Counted from the stretch's first letter, positions 46,737-55,395 are shown. The stretch: 64,000 nucleotides of DNA from Bombella favorum (GCF_014048475.1 NZ_NWUS01000001.1:62001-126000); one strand, 5' to 3'. The notes: a model not told the origin generated them from the letters alone. Made by a program: numbers and translations.

Positions 46737-47363
46737 TCAGGGCATCGAGTTGCCAACGCCACCGTTACCGGTTCCCTGGCCACTCATCGGGCCAGCGCCC
46801 ATACCGCCGCCGCTGCCTCCCAGCCCGCCGAACGTGCTGCCCATGCTGCTCATCGGGTTGTAGCGGCCAACGTTACCCAGCAGTTCCTGAATAACAGAAA
46901 TATGCGTTCCCGGTGTCGGGGTAGCACCGCCCGCCATGGAGACACGGATGGCATCGTGCTTATTCAGCACATTCATTTTGCGGAGAACGCCCGCATTATC
47001 GAAGTTCAGTACCAGAATCTGCTGCTTGTCCACGACAGGGTGAGCCAGCGGGACAAGGTCCTTCGTCATGGAGATATAGATCCATGTGTTGTCATTGAAG
47101 GTCGCATGCGCCGTTGGAGATCCCAGAATGCTCAGCGCATCATTCTGCGTGCTGGAATTGAGGACAAGCTGGTCATAATCCAGTTTCTCAATCAGTGCCC
47201 CACGGGGGATGGGAGGAGGACTGATGGCTTCACAACCGCTGAGCATGAGTATTCCCCCAGCCAGCAGGCCCGTCCAGCAACGGCGATGCATTGCCATGAA
47301 GCGGGTCAGGCGGAGAAAACGGGAGCTCTTGTCTGAGGTGGCGGCAGTAGAAAAGCTGGTCAT
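46737..47363 (-). CDS. bamE: BamE/SmpA/OmlA outer membrane assembly lipoprotein
   Basis: Small lipoprotein that stabilises the BAM complex. Seen: a signal sequence with lipobox LMLSGC, followed by the SmpA/OmlA domain with LIEKLDYDQLVLNSSTQNDA, LSILGSPTAHATFNDNTWIY and the strand ILVLNFDNAGVLRKMNVL. The C-terminal 45 residues are an unusual Gly/Met/Ser-rich tail (GGLGGSGGGMGAGPMSGQG). 208 residues from ATG 47363; ATG 47297, nearer the signal peptide, is also possible. It is divergent from the DUF177 gene. Confidence 0.9.
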   Translation of the reverse strand: MTSFSTAATSDKSSRFLRLTRFMAMHRRCWTGLLAGGILMLSGCEAISPPPIPRGALIEKLDYDQLVLNSSTQNDALSILGSPTAHATFNDNTWIYISMTKDLVPLAHPVVDKQQILVLNFDNAGVLRKMNVLNKHDAIRVSMAGGATPTPGTHISVIQELLGNVGRYNPMSSMGSTFGGLGGSGGGMGAGPMSGQGTGNGGVGNSMP

Positions 47364-47554
47364 GAAGGGCAAACTGTCCTGATAGTATGCGGGCAAGCCG
47401 TACGTGCTCTTTCCGGTGCCTCAGAGAGGGCGGTATGTCAATCTTTTTCGTGGGCCGTCATCCCTCAGCTCCGCAGTCAGCACAGTTTTATCTTGACTTC
47501 ACAGCCATGCCTCCTTCTGAAAGAGGCACATTATAGAACTACCGGGAGGTCATC

Positions 47555-48154
47555 ATGTCATCTGGAGGAAAAGCAGACACTGGAGCACAGTCTGAAGGAA
47601 AGAGTACGCCGGAATTTTCGCACCGTATTCCTTTGGCAAAGACGGGTCGCCCCCTCAAGGAGCATGTGGAAGCCAATGCGGAGGAAAGAGAAGGCCTGCG
47701 GAAGCGTTTTGGCCTGCTGTCTCTCGACCGGCTTGCCTGTACCTTTGACCTCAAGCGGGGGGCGGAGAATATCGTCTTGGCAGAAGGCCATATTCAGGCA
47801 CAGCTAGAACAGGCTTGCATCATTACGGGTGAGCCGGTGGCAGAGGTGATTGATGAGTCTTTCAGCTTGCGCTTCGTTCCAGCCTCCGAGATGCCTGATG
47901 ATGAGGATATTGATATCGAGGCTCTCCTTCAGGAGGATGCTGATGATATCCCCTATGATGGCCGTATGATTGACTTGGGCGAGGCAGCGGCCGAACAGCT
48001 AGCTTTATGCCTTACTCCTTACCCTCGCCGGGCAGGGGCTGGGCTGGAGACGTTTGTAGAGGTCACGCCGTCTGATGATGAGCTGGATGAACGCCGTGAT
48101 ACTGCCCGGGAAAATCCGTTTGATGTACTGAAAAAATTACGGAAAGAGTCGTAA
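47555..48154 (+). CDS. DUF177 (YceD-like) protein
   Basis: Member of the YceD/DUF177 family, linked to 23S rRNA accumulation and commonly encoded just before rpmF. Seen: FDLKRGAENIVLAEGHIQAQ, LEQACIITGEPVAEVIDESF (the conserved CxxTxxPv-like core), an acidic stretch PDDEDIDIEALLQED, and the C-terminal LALCLTPYPRRAGA and ENPFDVLKKLRKES. 199 residues; GGGAGG is 5 bp before the ATG. Divergent from bamE. Confidence 0.9.
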   Translation: MSSGGKADTGAQSEGKSTPEFSHRIPLAKTGRPLKEHVEANAEEREGLRKRFGLLSLDRLACTFDLKRGAENIVLAEGHIQAQLEQACIITGEPVAEVIDESFSLRFVPASEMPDDEDIDIEALLQEDADDIPYDGRMIDLGEAAAEQLALCLTPYPRRAGAGLETFVEVTPSDDELDERRDTARENPFDVLKKLRKES

Positions 48155-48202
48155 GGGAGTGGTAATTCCTCCAGTCTTCTGTTAAAGGCGGGAGGCAAGG
48201 AG

Positions 48203-48276
48203 CAATGCCGTAGTGGCATTGATGGCTTGCAGAGAGTTATTCTCTCTGCTAGAGCCCCACGCCTGAGCACCGTGGC
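48203..48276 (+). promoter_or_regulatory. Structured leader ahead of rpmF
   Basis: Between DUF177 and rpmF lie three successive hairpins: CAATGCC-GTAGT-GGCATTG (48203-48221), GCAGAGAG-TTATT-CTCTCTGC (48229-48249) and CCACG / CGTGG (about 48258-48276). None is followed by a T-run. They could be a regulatory leader for rpmF-plsX-fabH or processing sites. Confidence 0.5.
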
Positions 48277-48375
48277 TTATGGCGGTGGTGAACACCTAGT
48301 GAGATTTCTCTGGCTTGAGGCCGCGCCGTGCGGTAGCAGAAGCCGGATACGCAACCCAGTGAGAGGCAGAAACCC

Positions 48376-48582
48376 ATGGCCGTCCCCAAGAGAAAGACTA
48401 CGCCGTCCCGTCGTGGCATGCGTCGCAGCCATCAGGCTCTTCGTATTGAGGCACACGCTGAATGTGCAAACTGCGGCGAAATGAAGCGCCCGCATCATGT
48501 ATGCAGCCACTGCGGCCATTATGATGGCCGTGAGGTTGTCAGCGCAGAGGGCCGCGCCCTGAAGACAGCTGTCCGCGCCTGA
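48376..48582 (+). CDS. rpmF: 50S ribosomal protein L32
   Basis: Small basic protein near the peptide exit tunnel. Seen: [20 protein letters not shown], then a zinc-binding type pattern [20 protein letters not shown] with four cysteines, and DGREVV. 68 residues. Being the C+ (four-cysteine) form, it should bind zinc. It is followed by a terminator and plsX. Confidence 0.97.
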   Translation: MAVPKRKTTPSRRGMRRSHQALRIEAHAECANCGEMKRPHHVCSHCGHYDGREVVSAEGRALKTAVRA

Positions 48583-48606
48583 TAGTCTGTATCCTTAATT
48601 GGATAA

Positions 48607-48639
48607 AGCCCCGGACTCTTAGTCCGGGGCTGCATTTTG
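48607..48639 (+). terminator. Terminator between rpmF and plsX
   Basis: Perfect 10-bp stem AGCCCCGGAC / GTCCGGGGCT with a 5-base loop, then GCATTTTGTG. It probably lets rpmF be made in excess over plsX-fabH by partial read-through. Confidence 0.7.
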
Positions 48640-48687
48640 TGTGTCCTGCTTAAGCAGGAAAACAAGGATTTTCTGGGGGCTGCACTC

Positions 48688-49791
48688 ATGACGGAGGCGT
48701 CTGGCGTTAGAGCTGAGGGTGGAGTCGAGAAACAGACTGCACATTCTCCCGCTCCTTTTACCCTGGCCGTTGATGCCATGGGGGGAGATAACGCCCCCGG
48801 GATCGTTCTTGCCGGATTGGAGATGGCGGCTATCCGTCACCCAGATATCCGGATTCTTCTCATCGGTGATGAGAAGATGCTGAACGCATCGCTTGCGAAT
48901 TATCCCAAACTTTCAGCTCTGTGCACCGTGCGTCATGCGCCGGAGAGTATCCCGATGGAGATGAAGCCCACTGCGGCCCTCCGTGTACGGGGATCATCCA
49001 TGCGGATTGCCATGGAAGCTGTGGCGTCTGGTGAGGCACGGGGCGTTGTTTCTGCTGGCAATAGCGGTGCCATGCTTGCGCTGGCGAAAATCATCGTAAA
49101 GGCACTTCCCGGAATTTCACGTCCAGCCATGGCGGCAGTTCAGCCATCAGCCCGTGGCGATGTTGTCATGCTCGACCTTGGCGCAAATATCGTTTGTGAT
49201 GCCCGCAATCTGGTCGAGTTCGCCATTATGGGTGAGGCCTTTGCACAGGCTGCTTTGTCCCTCAAAGCACCCAGTATCGGTCTGCTAAATGTCGGCTCAG
49301 AAGAGCTGAAGGGTGATGAACGTCTGAAACAAGCGGCAGAGCGGCTGCGGGACAGCGTTCTGTCTGACCGCTTCTATGGCTTTGTAGAAGGTCACGATAT
49401 CACTGCAGGCGTGACCGATGTTGTTGTGACGGATGGTTTTACGGGTAATGTCGCACTGAAGACAGGTGAGGGAGCACTAAAGCTGGCGTTCGGGTTGCTC
49501 AGAAGTGTGTTCATGAGCAACTGGTTGACCAAACTTGGTTATATTCTGGTGCGGCCCGGTCTGCGTCGGATGAAGGAATGGATTGATCCCAGCCGCTATA
49601 ACGGTGCTGTGTTTGTGGGGCTGAATGGCATCGTTGTGAAGTCACATGGCGGAGCCGATGCGGAAGGTTTCGCCTCTGCTGTGGATGTTGCTATAGACGC
49701 CGTAGAGAACCGTCTGAACGACAAGATCCGCCACCGTCTGGACCAGCTAGGTATGCTGGGGCAGTCTGGAGAGAACAAAGAGCAGGAGTGA
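48688..49791 (+). CDS. plsX: Phosphate acyltransferase PlsX
   Basis: Peripheral membrane enzyme that makes acyl-phosphate from acyl-ACP for phospholipid synthesis. Seen: LAVDAMGGDNAPGIVLAGLE, VVSAGNSGAMLALAKIIVKA, PGISRPAMAA, LDLGANIVCDARNLVEFA, and VTDGFTGNVALKTGEGALKL. 367 residues from ATG 48688 (GGGGG upstream); the open frame starts earlier at a GTG. It starts 105 bp after rpmF and ends 9 bp before fabH. Confidence 0.96.
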   Translation: MTEASGVRAEGGVEKQTAHSPAPFTLAVDAMGGDNAPGIVLAGLEMAAIRHPDIRILLIGDEKMLNASLANYPKLSALCTVRHAPESIPMEMKPTAALRVRGSSMRIAMEAVASGEARGVVSAGNSGAMLALAKIIVKALPGISRPAMAAVQPSARGDVVMLDLGANIVCDARNLVEFAIMGEAFAQAALSLKAPSIGLLNVGSEELKGDERLKQAAERLRDSVLSDRFYGFVEGHDITAGVTDVVVTDGFTGNVALKTGEGALKLAFGLLRSVFMSNWLTKLGYILVRPGLRRMKEWIDPSRYNGAVFVGLNGIVVKSHGGADAEGFASAVDVAIDAVENRLNDKIRHRLDQLGMLGQSGENKEQE

Positions 49792-49800
49792 CGTCTTCAT

Positions 49801-50796
49801 ATGGCGCAGGATAAACAGGCCCGGAACAAGGTAACGGGTGCCCGTCTGATAGGTGTCGGCAGTGCTCTTCCGCAGCGCGCTTTCAGTAATGATGAGCTGG
49901 CTGCTGAGTTCAATCTTGATACATCAGATGAGTGGATACGGACCAGAACGGGAATCCAGCAGCGTCATATCGTCTCAGGGGATGAGACAGCTGTTTCACT
50001 TGCTCATAAGGCAGCGCAGAGGGCACTGGATCACGCTGGTAAAACAGCCGACGATGTTGATGCTATCATTGTGGCGACATCAACGCCGGATCAGGTTTTC
50101 CCGTCTGTTGCTGTGCGTGTTCAAGCGGCTCTGGGTATGGAGCGGGGCTTTGGCTTTGATGTCAGTGCAGCCTGTTCCGGTTTCGTCTATGCCCTAACGA
50201 TTGGCGATTCCATGATCCGCTCTGGTCAGGCCAAGCGTATTATGGTGATTGGCGTGGAAGTCTTTTCCCGTCTGCTGGATTGGGAAGACCGGTCTACCTG
50301 TGTTCTGTTCGGTGATGGTGCTGGCGCTGTCCTGCTGGAGGCAGGCGCAGGGGAGGGTGAGGGCATATTGTCGACTCATCTTCATGCAGATGGGCGGCTC
50401 GGTGATCTCCTTTATGTTGATGGGGCCGTTGGGTGTACATCCGGCAAGGTAGCTCTGAAGATGCATGGGCGGGAGGTATTCCGTCATGCTGTTGTCAATC
50501 TGGCTGCCGCTGTTGATGAAGCCCTAGAGACCAACGGTCTCAAGGGGACAGACATTCAGTGGATGGTGCCACATCAGGCGAATCTAAGAATTATCGATGG
50601 CATGGCCAAGAAACTTTCTTTGCCATCGGATCGTGTTGTGGTGACGGTGGATCGCCACGCCAACACTTCAGCTGCTTCCATTCCATTGGCGCTGGATGAA
50701 GCTGTCCGTGATGGGCGGATCAGGCAGGGTGATCTGGTCCTGATGGAGGCTCTGGGTGGTGGTCTGACGTGGGGTTCAGCACTTATAAGAATGTGA
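49801..50796 (+). CDS. fabH: Beta-ketoacyl-ACP synthase III
   Basis: Starts fatty acid synthesis by condensing acetyl-CoA with malonyl-ACP. Seen: the catalytic cysteine in FDVSAACSGFVYALTIGDSM, the histidine in WMVPHQANLRIIDGMAKKL, and the asparagine in DRHANTSAASIPLALDEAV. 331 residues. It lies 9 bp after plsX, so the pair is one unit; a terminator follows. Confidence 0.97.
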   Translation: MAQDKQARNKVTGARLIGVGSALPQRAFSNDELAAEFNLDTSDEWIRTRTGIQQRHIVSGDETAVSLAHKAAQRALDHAGKTADDVDAIIVATSTPDQVFPSVAVRVQAALGMERGFGFDVSAACSGFVYALTIGDSMIRSGQAKRIMVIGVEVFSRLLDWEDRSTCVLFGDGAGAVLLEAGAGEGEGILSTHLHADGRLGDLLYVDGAVGCTSGKVALKMHGREVFRHAVVNLAAAVDEALETNGLKGTDIQWMVPHQANLRIIDGMAKKLSLPSDRVVVTVDRHANTSAASIPLALDEAVRDGRIRQGDLVLMEALGGGLTWGSALIRM

Positions 50797-50828
50797 GGCT
50801 GTTCAGTTTCGGGTAAGGTGCTTGTGGG

Positions 50829-50864
50829 ATCCCCTGATTTATATGCAGGGGATTTCGTTTTTTC
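50829..50864 (+). terminator. fabH intrinsic terminator
   Basis: Perfect 8-bp stem ATCCCCTG / CAGGGGAT then TTCGTTTTTTC. ihfA, 40 bp further, should therefore have its own promoter or depend on read-through. Confidence 0.8.
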
Positions 50865-50903
50865 AGTGTGCTAATTAGATAGCTCGTGATACGTTTTCTC
50901 ATT

Positions 50904-51224
50904 ATGGAGACAATTGCACGCGCTGATCTGATAGAGCTCCTTCAGGAGGAGCATGGCTTTTCCCGGCAGCAGGCTATCCTGTTTCTGGAGGAAATGTTCG
51001 AGCTGTTTGTCCAGACGCTCGAACAGGGTAAGTCGTTGAAAATCAGCGGCTTTGGAACGTTTGCCGTGCGGGATAAAGCACCTCGTCTAGGGCGGAATCC
51101 CCTTACGGGGGAGGAAGCCGTCATCTCGGCACGGCGTGTACCGTTTTTCCGTCCGTCCCGTTTGTTGCGGGAGAGTGTTAACGGTAGATCAGTAACGCAG
51201 GGTGCCCCTAATGACTTCCACTGA
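50904..51224 (+). CDS. ihfA: Integration host factor alpha subunit
   Basis: DNA-bending nucleoid protein; pairs with IHF beta at 40985. Seen: ARADLIELLQEEHGFSRQQA, SLKISGFGTFAVRDKAPRLG, the arm GRNPLTGEEAVI, and ARRVPFFRPSRLLRESVN. 106 residues from ATG 50904; a GTG at 50886 is an alternative start. The end overlaps the MerR-type gene by 14 bp, so the two are coupled, as usual in alphaproteobacteria. Confidence 0.93.
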   Translation: METIARADLIELLQEEHGFSRQQAILFLEEMFELFVQTLEQGKSLKISGFGTFAVRDKAPRLGRNPLTGEEAVISARRVPFFRPSRLLRESVNGRSVTQGAPNDFH

Positions 51225-53031
51225 TTCATCTCAGCGTCAGCATGATGCTCTGAGGACGGCAGCTAGTGTTGCCGAAGAGCTGGGCCTACCCCTGTATCGT
51301 TTGCGCTCGTGGGAAAGTCTCTATCCCGTTTTTAAGACGGAGCAGCGTGGAGACGGGCAGAGCTATTACGACGAGCGGGCCGTCATGATCGTGCGGAATA
51401 TTGCCCGGCTGCTTTATCAAGATGGTGCTCGAAGCCATGAAGTTGTCCCACAGTTAAAGCGTGAGGGGATTATCGGTGATGATACCGCATCCTCGTCTCA
51501 TAGGAGTGAGGAGACGGCCGATGAGGATGTGTCGCCGCAATCTGATCAGCTGAAGGAACTTCAACAGGAAAACAGGACGCTTAATGAGCGTCTTGAAGAA
51601 TTTGGTCGTATTGCTCTGTCTCTCAAGACATTGGAAGATGAGAACACTTCTTTGAAGGAGGCACTTGAGCAAGCTCATGATGCGGTGCCTCAAAAGGAAG
51701 ACGAAAAAGTTTATCTAGCGGAGCTTGAAGAGCAGAATCTTGTTTTGCAGGAAGCTGTTGAGCGCCTGACGGCAGAAAAGAAGGCGCATCAGCAGGCAGA
51801 GGCTGGCGAGAAAGAGCGACAATTACAGCTTGATGAGCTGCGTTCGGAATTAACCAAGTTGCAGGATGAGCGTGGGGAAGCACAAGCCCTGCGTGAAAAG
51901 TTGGAAGTTGTGCAGGCTAGTGCTCGACGTTTCGAATCTGAGAATGAAGCTCTGCGTGCAGCAGGGCAGAAACAGCGAGAGGCGGAGCGTGGGGAAGCAC
52001 AAGCCTTGCGTGAAAAGCTGGAAGCTGTGCAGGCCAGTGCTCGACGTCTCGAATCTGAGAATGAAGCTCTGCGTGTAGCGGGGCAGAAACAGCGTGAAGC
52101 AGAGGCAGCTCGTGGCCGAACGTTAGAAGAGCGCAATCACGAGTTGCAAAGAACGATTGAGCAGCTGAGGTCTCAGGCAAAAGAGCATCAGAGAGAGGCA
52201 GAGTCCCGCAAGGAGCGGCTGACTCAGCTTGAAGGGCTAAGGGGAAAGCTGGCGGACATGCAAGTCGAGCATGGGCGAGTTCAGGAGCTGACCAAAGAAC
52301 TGGAAGAGGTTCGGGCGGAAGCAGAACGCTGCCAGGCTCTGGAAGCTGAGAATGAAACGCTGCGTGCTACTGATATAAAACAGAGGGAAGCTGCACAGCT
52401 TAGATATCAGAAGTTGGAAGAAGAGACTATCAGCCTGAGGGAGACAGTCGAGCGTCTGACAACTGAAATGGAAAAGCAGCTGCAAAATGCAGAGGTCAAA
52501 CAGGGTGAGTTTGATGCGTTGCATGGTCGGTTTACGACGTTGCAGGCGGAGCAGGAACAGCTTCATTCGTTGCAGCAAGAAGAGGCCCTTCAGCATAAAA
52601 AGCGTGCCAGCCAGCTAGAGACCTTGAGTGGGGAACGGCAGGAGCTTGTACGGAAGTTGGAGCAGTCTGTTCTGATCATGCAGTCGCTTGAGGATGAGAA
52701 TGTGCGCCTCAAGCGTTCGTTGAAAGAAGGCGAAGAGAAGCAGGCTGCGCAAGCTGTTATTGTTGAGAAGGTGGAACGCCTCGAAGCGGAGAATAGTGAG
52801 CTGCGGCAGGAGCAGGCCGGTTTTGCCGAAGAACGTGAGCGGCATGCGGAATCTCTGGAACGCATCCGTGCTTTGGAAGGGGAGGGCGTTGTCCTCCAGC
52901 AAAGGCTGGCAGCGCAAGAGATGGATAGCCGCCTTCAGGCTAAGCGGAAAAGCGAGTTGGACGGTCTCTTGCATGATCTTCTCGGCGAACTAGCCGGAAT
53001 GAGAAAGACCTTACTTGCTGAAAAATGTTAA
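51211..53031 (+). CDS. MerR-type DNA-binding protein fused to a long coiled coil
   Basis: The N-terminal 80 residues form a MerR-like winged helix: RTAASVAEELGLPLYRLRSW, ESLYPVFKTEQRGDGQSYYD and VMIVRNIARLLYQDG, the protein normally encoded after ihfA. In relatives it is about 120-250 residues; here 606. Residues from about 110 to 600 are almost entirely heptad-like, rich in Glu, Gln, Leu, Lys and Arg. At about residues 221-298 a 39-residue unit occurs twice (RGEAQALREKLEVVQASARR and so on). The start ATG 51211 lies inside ihfA. Role unknown: the head suggests DNA binding, the rod suggests a structural or tethering role. Confidence 0.85.
   Translation: MTSTDSSQRQHDALRTAASVAEELGLPLYRLRSWESLYPVFKTEQRGDGQSYYDERAVMIVRNIARLLYQDGARSHEVVPQLKREGIIGDDTASSSHRSEETADEDVSPQSDQLKELQQENRTLNERLEEFGRIALSLKTLEDENTSLKEALEQAHDAVPQKEDEKVYLAELEEQNLVLQEAVERLTAEKKAHQQAEAGEKERQLQLDELRSELTKLQDERGEAQALREKLEVVQASARRFESENEALRAAGQKQREAERGEAQALREKLEAVQASARRLESENEALRVAGQKQREAEAARGRTLEERNHELQRTIEQLRSQAKEHQREAESRKERLTQLEGLRGKLADMQVEHGRVQELTKELEEVRAEAERCQALEAENETLRATDIKQREAAQLRYQKLEEETISLRETVERLTTEMEKQLQNAEVKQGEFDALHGRFTTLQAEQEQLHSLQQEEALQHKKRASQLETLSGERQELVRKLEQSVLIMQSLEDENVRLKRSLKEGEEKQAAQAVIVEKVERLEAENSELRQEQAGFAEERERHAESLERIRALEGEGVVLQQRLAAQEMDSRLQAKRKSELDGLLHDLLGELAGMRKTLLAEKC
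51871..52104 (+). repeat. 117-bp tandem duplication inside the coiled-coil gene
   Basis: Copy 1 at 51871-51987 and copy 2 at 51988-52104 differ at only a few positions (for example GTTGTGCAGGCT versus GCTGTGCAGGCC). The unit is 39 codons, so the frame is kept. High nucleotide identity indicates a recent duplication. Confidence 0.95.
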
Positions 53032-53036
53032 AAAAG

Positions 53037-53069
53037 AGCCTCGGACCATTGCAAGAATAGTCCGAGGCT
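53037..53069 (+). terminator. Hairpin after the MerR coiled-coil gene
   Basis: Perfect 10-bp stem AGCCTCGGAC / GTCCGAGGCT with a 13-base loop, but no T-run after it. It lies just before the tRNA and may be a processing hairpin instead of a true terminator. Confidence 0.4.
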
Positions 53070-53095
53070 GCTAGAGCTTCCTCACCGCAGGACGA

Positions 53096-53172
53096 CGGGC
53101 AGTAGCGCAGTCTGGTAGCGCATCAGTCTGGGGGACTGGGGGTCGTGGGTTCGAATCCCGCCTGCCCGACCA
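53096..53172 (+). tRNA. tRNA-Pro (anticodon GGG)
   Basis: Seventy-seven nucleotides including CCA. Acceptor CGGGCAG pairs with CTGCCCG; the anticodon stem TCAGT/ACTGG encloses CTGGGGG with GGG at 53130-53132; the T arm has GGGTTCGAATCCC. It reads CCC and CCU. Confidence 0.96.
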
Positions 53173-53184
53173 TCTCCTGCGGTT

Positions 53185-54300
53185 TCATTCCTTCACAATA
53201 TGTGTTGCACGCTGGGCAGAGACCTTATTGCTGGTCCATAGTGTCCATAGTAGATGCAATCCCGCCATAATGGCCGGGCCGATGAACAGGCCCATTAGCT
53301 GCCATGTTTCTGCACCTCCCAGAATACCCATCAGAACCCAGAGGAACGGCACCTTCGTACTGCCGCCGATCAGAACAGGACGAATGAAGTGATCGGCTAC
53401 GAAAAGTACGATCGCACCGATTAGCCATACGATGGCGGCAGCCAGCATGCTGCCTTTAAAGGCGATCAGCAGGCAGACCCCTGTTACGGCAATCCAGCCC
53501 AGTAGGGGCACCATAGCAGCAATGGCTGTTGCCAAGCCGAAGATAAGCGGTTGTGGCGCACCGGCGACTACATAGCACACGCCCATGATGGCCCCTTCGC
53601 CAAGACCCACCAGAACCAGCCCGGAAACCGTGCCATGAATGGAGGCGATGATCTGCCGTGCCAAGCTTTCCCCTTGTGCTCCAAAGAGACGCTGCGACCC
53701 GATCATGCATTTGCGGATGATGCTGTCGCCATCCTTGAGCAAGAAGAAAAGTGTCAGCATGGAGAAACCGAACAAGATACCCCGATGCAGAACCTCTGAT
53801 CCAAACTGTTTGCCCACAGCAACACTGTGACCGACATTCAGAGAATGAAAGAGCTCGTTCAGGGTGTCGGGGTTGCTGAGATGCTCTGTCCAGATCGCCT
53901 TAACCTGTCCAGAAGCCACAGGTAGGCGATCCAGCCAAGCAGGAGCGGGTAGCCCTTGGTGGCGGATTGTATCGAGCCACAGGAAGGCAGAATGGACCTC
54001 GTCCGCTGTTTTGATGCTGATGAAGGAAACGGGCACTAGAAAGACCAGCGCCAGCACGCCGGTGAAGAGTAGCGGCAGCCAGACGGTTTGGCCAAAGCGC
54101 TGTACCGATCGCCTGTAAAGCGGCCAGAGGGCGATTGCGAAGATGCCGCCCCATAGCAGGGCCGGCAGCATGCTTCTAAGTGTCCAGAGTGCAGCGAGGA
54201 TGAAGAACAACGCAAGAAAACCGCGGGCGCGTTTCTGTAGGGTTTTGGAGGGCAGGGTAAGCCTGATTTGTGGAGTACCCTTGTCGGAATGAGTGGTCAT
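53185..54300 (-). CDS. AI-2E family (PerM-like) transporter
   Basis: Polytopic membrane protein of the AI-2 exporter/PerM family; some members export AI-2, others are Na+/H+ antiporters. Seen: seven to eight hydrophobic segments, including LFFILAALWTLRSMLPALLW near residue 31, a conserved ILFGFSMLTLFFLLKDGDSI, and the C-terminal half with GLVLVGLGEGAIMGVCYVVA and VPFLWVLMGILGGAETWQLM. 371 residues. It is convergent with the tRNA-Pro; the substrate is not indicated. Confidence 0.88.
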   Translation of the reverse strand: MTTHSDKGTPQIRLTLPSKTLQKRARGFLALFFILAALWTLRSMLPALLWGGIFAIALWPLYRRSVQRFGQTVWLPLLFTGVLALVFLVPVSFISIKTADEVHSAFLWLDTIRHQGLPAPAWLDRLPVASGQVKAIWTEHLSNPDTLNELFHSLNVGHSVAVGKQFGSEVLHRGILFGFSMLTLFFLLKDGDSIIRKCMIGSQRLFGAQGESLARQIIASIHGTVSGLVLVGLGEGAIMGVCYVVAGAPQPLIFGLATAIAAMVPLLGWIAVTGVCLLIAFKGSMLAAAIVWLIGAIVLFVADHFIRPVLIGGSTKVPFLWVLMGILGGAETWQLMGLFIGPAIMAGLHLLWTLWTSNKVSAQRATHIVKE

Positions 54301-54380
54301 AGTGTGTGGTGTCTCGGTCAGCTTGCCAGAATGAAGGAGGGCGTCACATTGCTGTGGGGCGGTCCGGAAAGGGTAGTCAA

Positions 54381-55223
54381 TTAGACGTGCCCATGTAAAT
54401 TCTCCGCCAGAATTGAGCCGTCTTGCTTATCGAACATCCCAAGCCGGAGGAAAAGGTCCAGAAGGACAAGATTAACGTTAAATTTGAAATCGTCCGTATC
54501 CCGTACCCGCTGAAATACGTCCTCGACCGGCATGAGGTGGAAGGATTCTACTTCGCCATCATTGATATGGGGAATAAAATCTTCCGGGAGGAGGAGGTCG
54601 TAACAATAAAGTCGGTCACGGCGCAGCCCTTCCGGGCGGGACATGGCATAATGGAGCGTACTGGCATGGCGGGCCTGACGAGAGAGGTGGGCCGGGATGG
54701 CCGCTTCTTCCTCAGCCTCTTTAATGACTGTTTCTTCTGCTGTGAGGCCGCTGCTCATGCCCCCAGCTACCAGATGATCCAGCTTGCCGGGGTCTAGCCG
54801 TTTGTGGGGGCTCCGGCGGGCAACCCAGAGATGCAGGCCCGTATCCTTCTGGACAAGGCCGTTTAGATGGACGCCAGAGGCCTCCACACCGAAAACCGGG
54901 ATTAAGCCACGGTCAATTTGTCCGATGATCTGCCCCTTGGGAGAGCGGACATCAAACCACTCCTTGAACGGCACATAACGTTCCTGCTGTGCCAGAATAG
55001 TGCTGATCCGTTGTAGGTTCTGCCCGTCTGGTAGGAGGATATGATCTTCATTCACACTCAGTAGGCCAGCGCATGCAGGGTTGGTCATCCAGCTCAGGCA
55101 GGCAGGGTCTACCAGGCCGATGGTTATGCCGTCATGTAGTAGAGGAAGACGCCCTGCCGGAAGGGTGACATTACGGCACCGTTCTATGTGGCGGAGGAAA
55201 GGAGAGGCAGCGGAGGACAGCAT
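54381..55223 (-). CDS. DUF4743-Nudix hydrolase
   Basis: Two-domain protein: an N-terminal DUF4743 domain (residues about 1-115) and a C-terminal Nudix domain with LVAGGMSSGLTAEETVIKEA then EEEAAIP as the Nudix box. This layout is the one found beside thiamine pyrophosphokinase in yeast (Tnr3) and in proteins reported to act on oxidised thiamine diphosphates. Here it stands alone. 280 residues from ATG 55223 with GAGAG upstream. The substrate is inferred from family only. Confidence 0.85.
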   Translation of the reverse strand: MLSSAASPFLRHIERCRNVTLPAGRLPLLHDGITIGLVDPACLSWMTNPACAGLLSVNEDHILLPDGQNLQRISTILAQQERYVPFKEWFDVRSPKGQIIGQIDRGLIPVFGVEASGVHLNGLVQKDTGLHLWVARRSPHKRLDPGKLDHLVAGGMSSGLTAEETVIKEAEEEAAIPAHLSRQARHASTLHYAMSRPEGLRRDRLYCYDLLLPEDFIPHINDGEVESFHLMPVEDVFQRVRDTDDFKFNVNLVLLDLFLRLGMFDKQDGSILAENLHGHV

Positions 55224-55395
55224 GAGGTCTCTCAAAAATGTTCATTCATGATGTGGAGATGGGGGCGGTGGCGTCAGGGACGCACCCGTTCCAGCGGCAT
55301 TGTCAACAGGTAGATGCTGGCAGAAAGGATGGGAGGGTGTAAAGTTCTTCTAGGGACGGCTCTTATCTCAGCAGTGTAATATTTATCAGGTTTTT

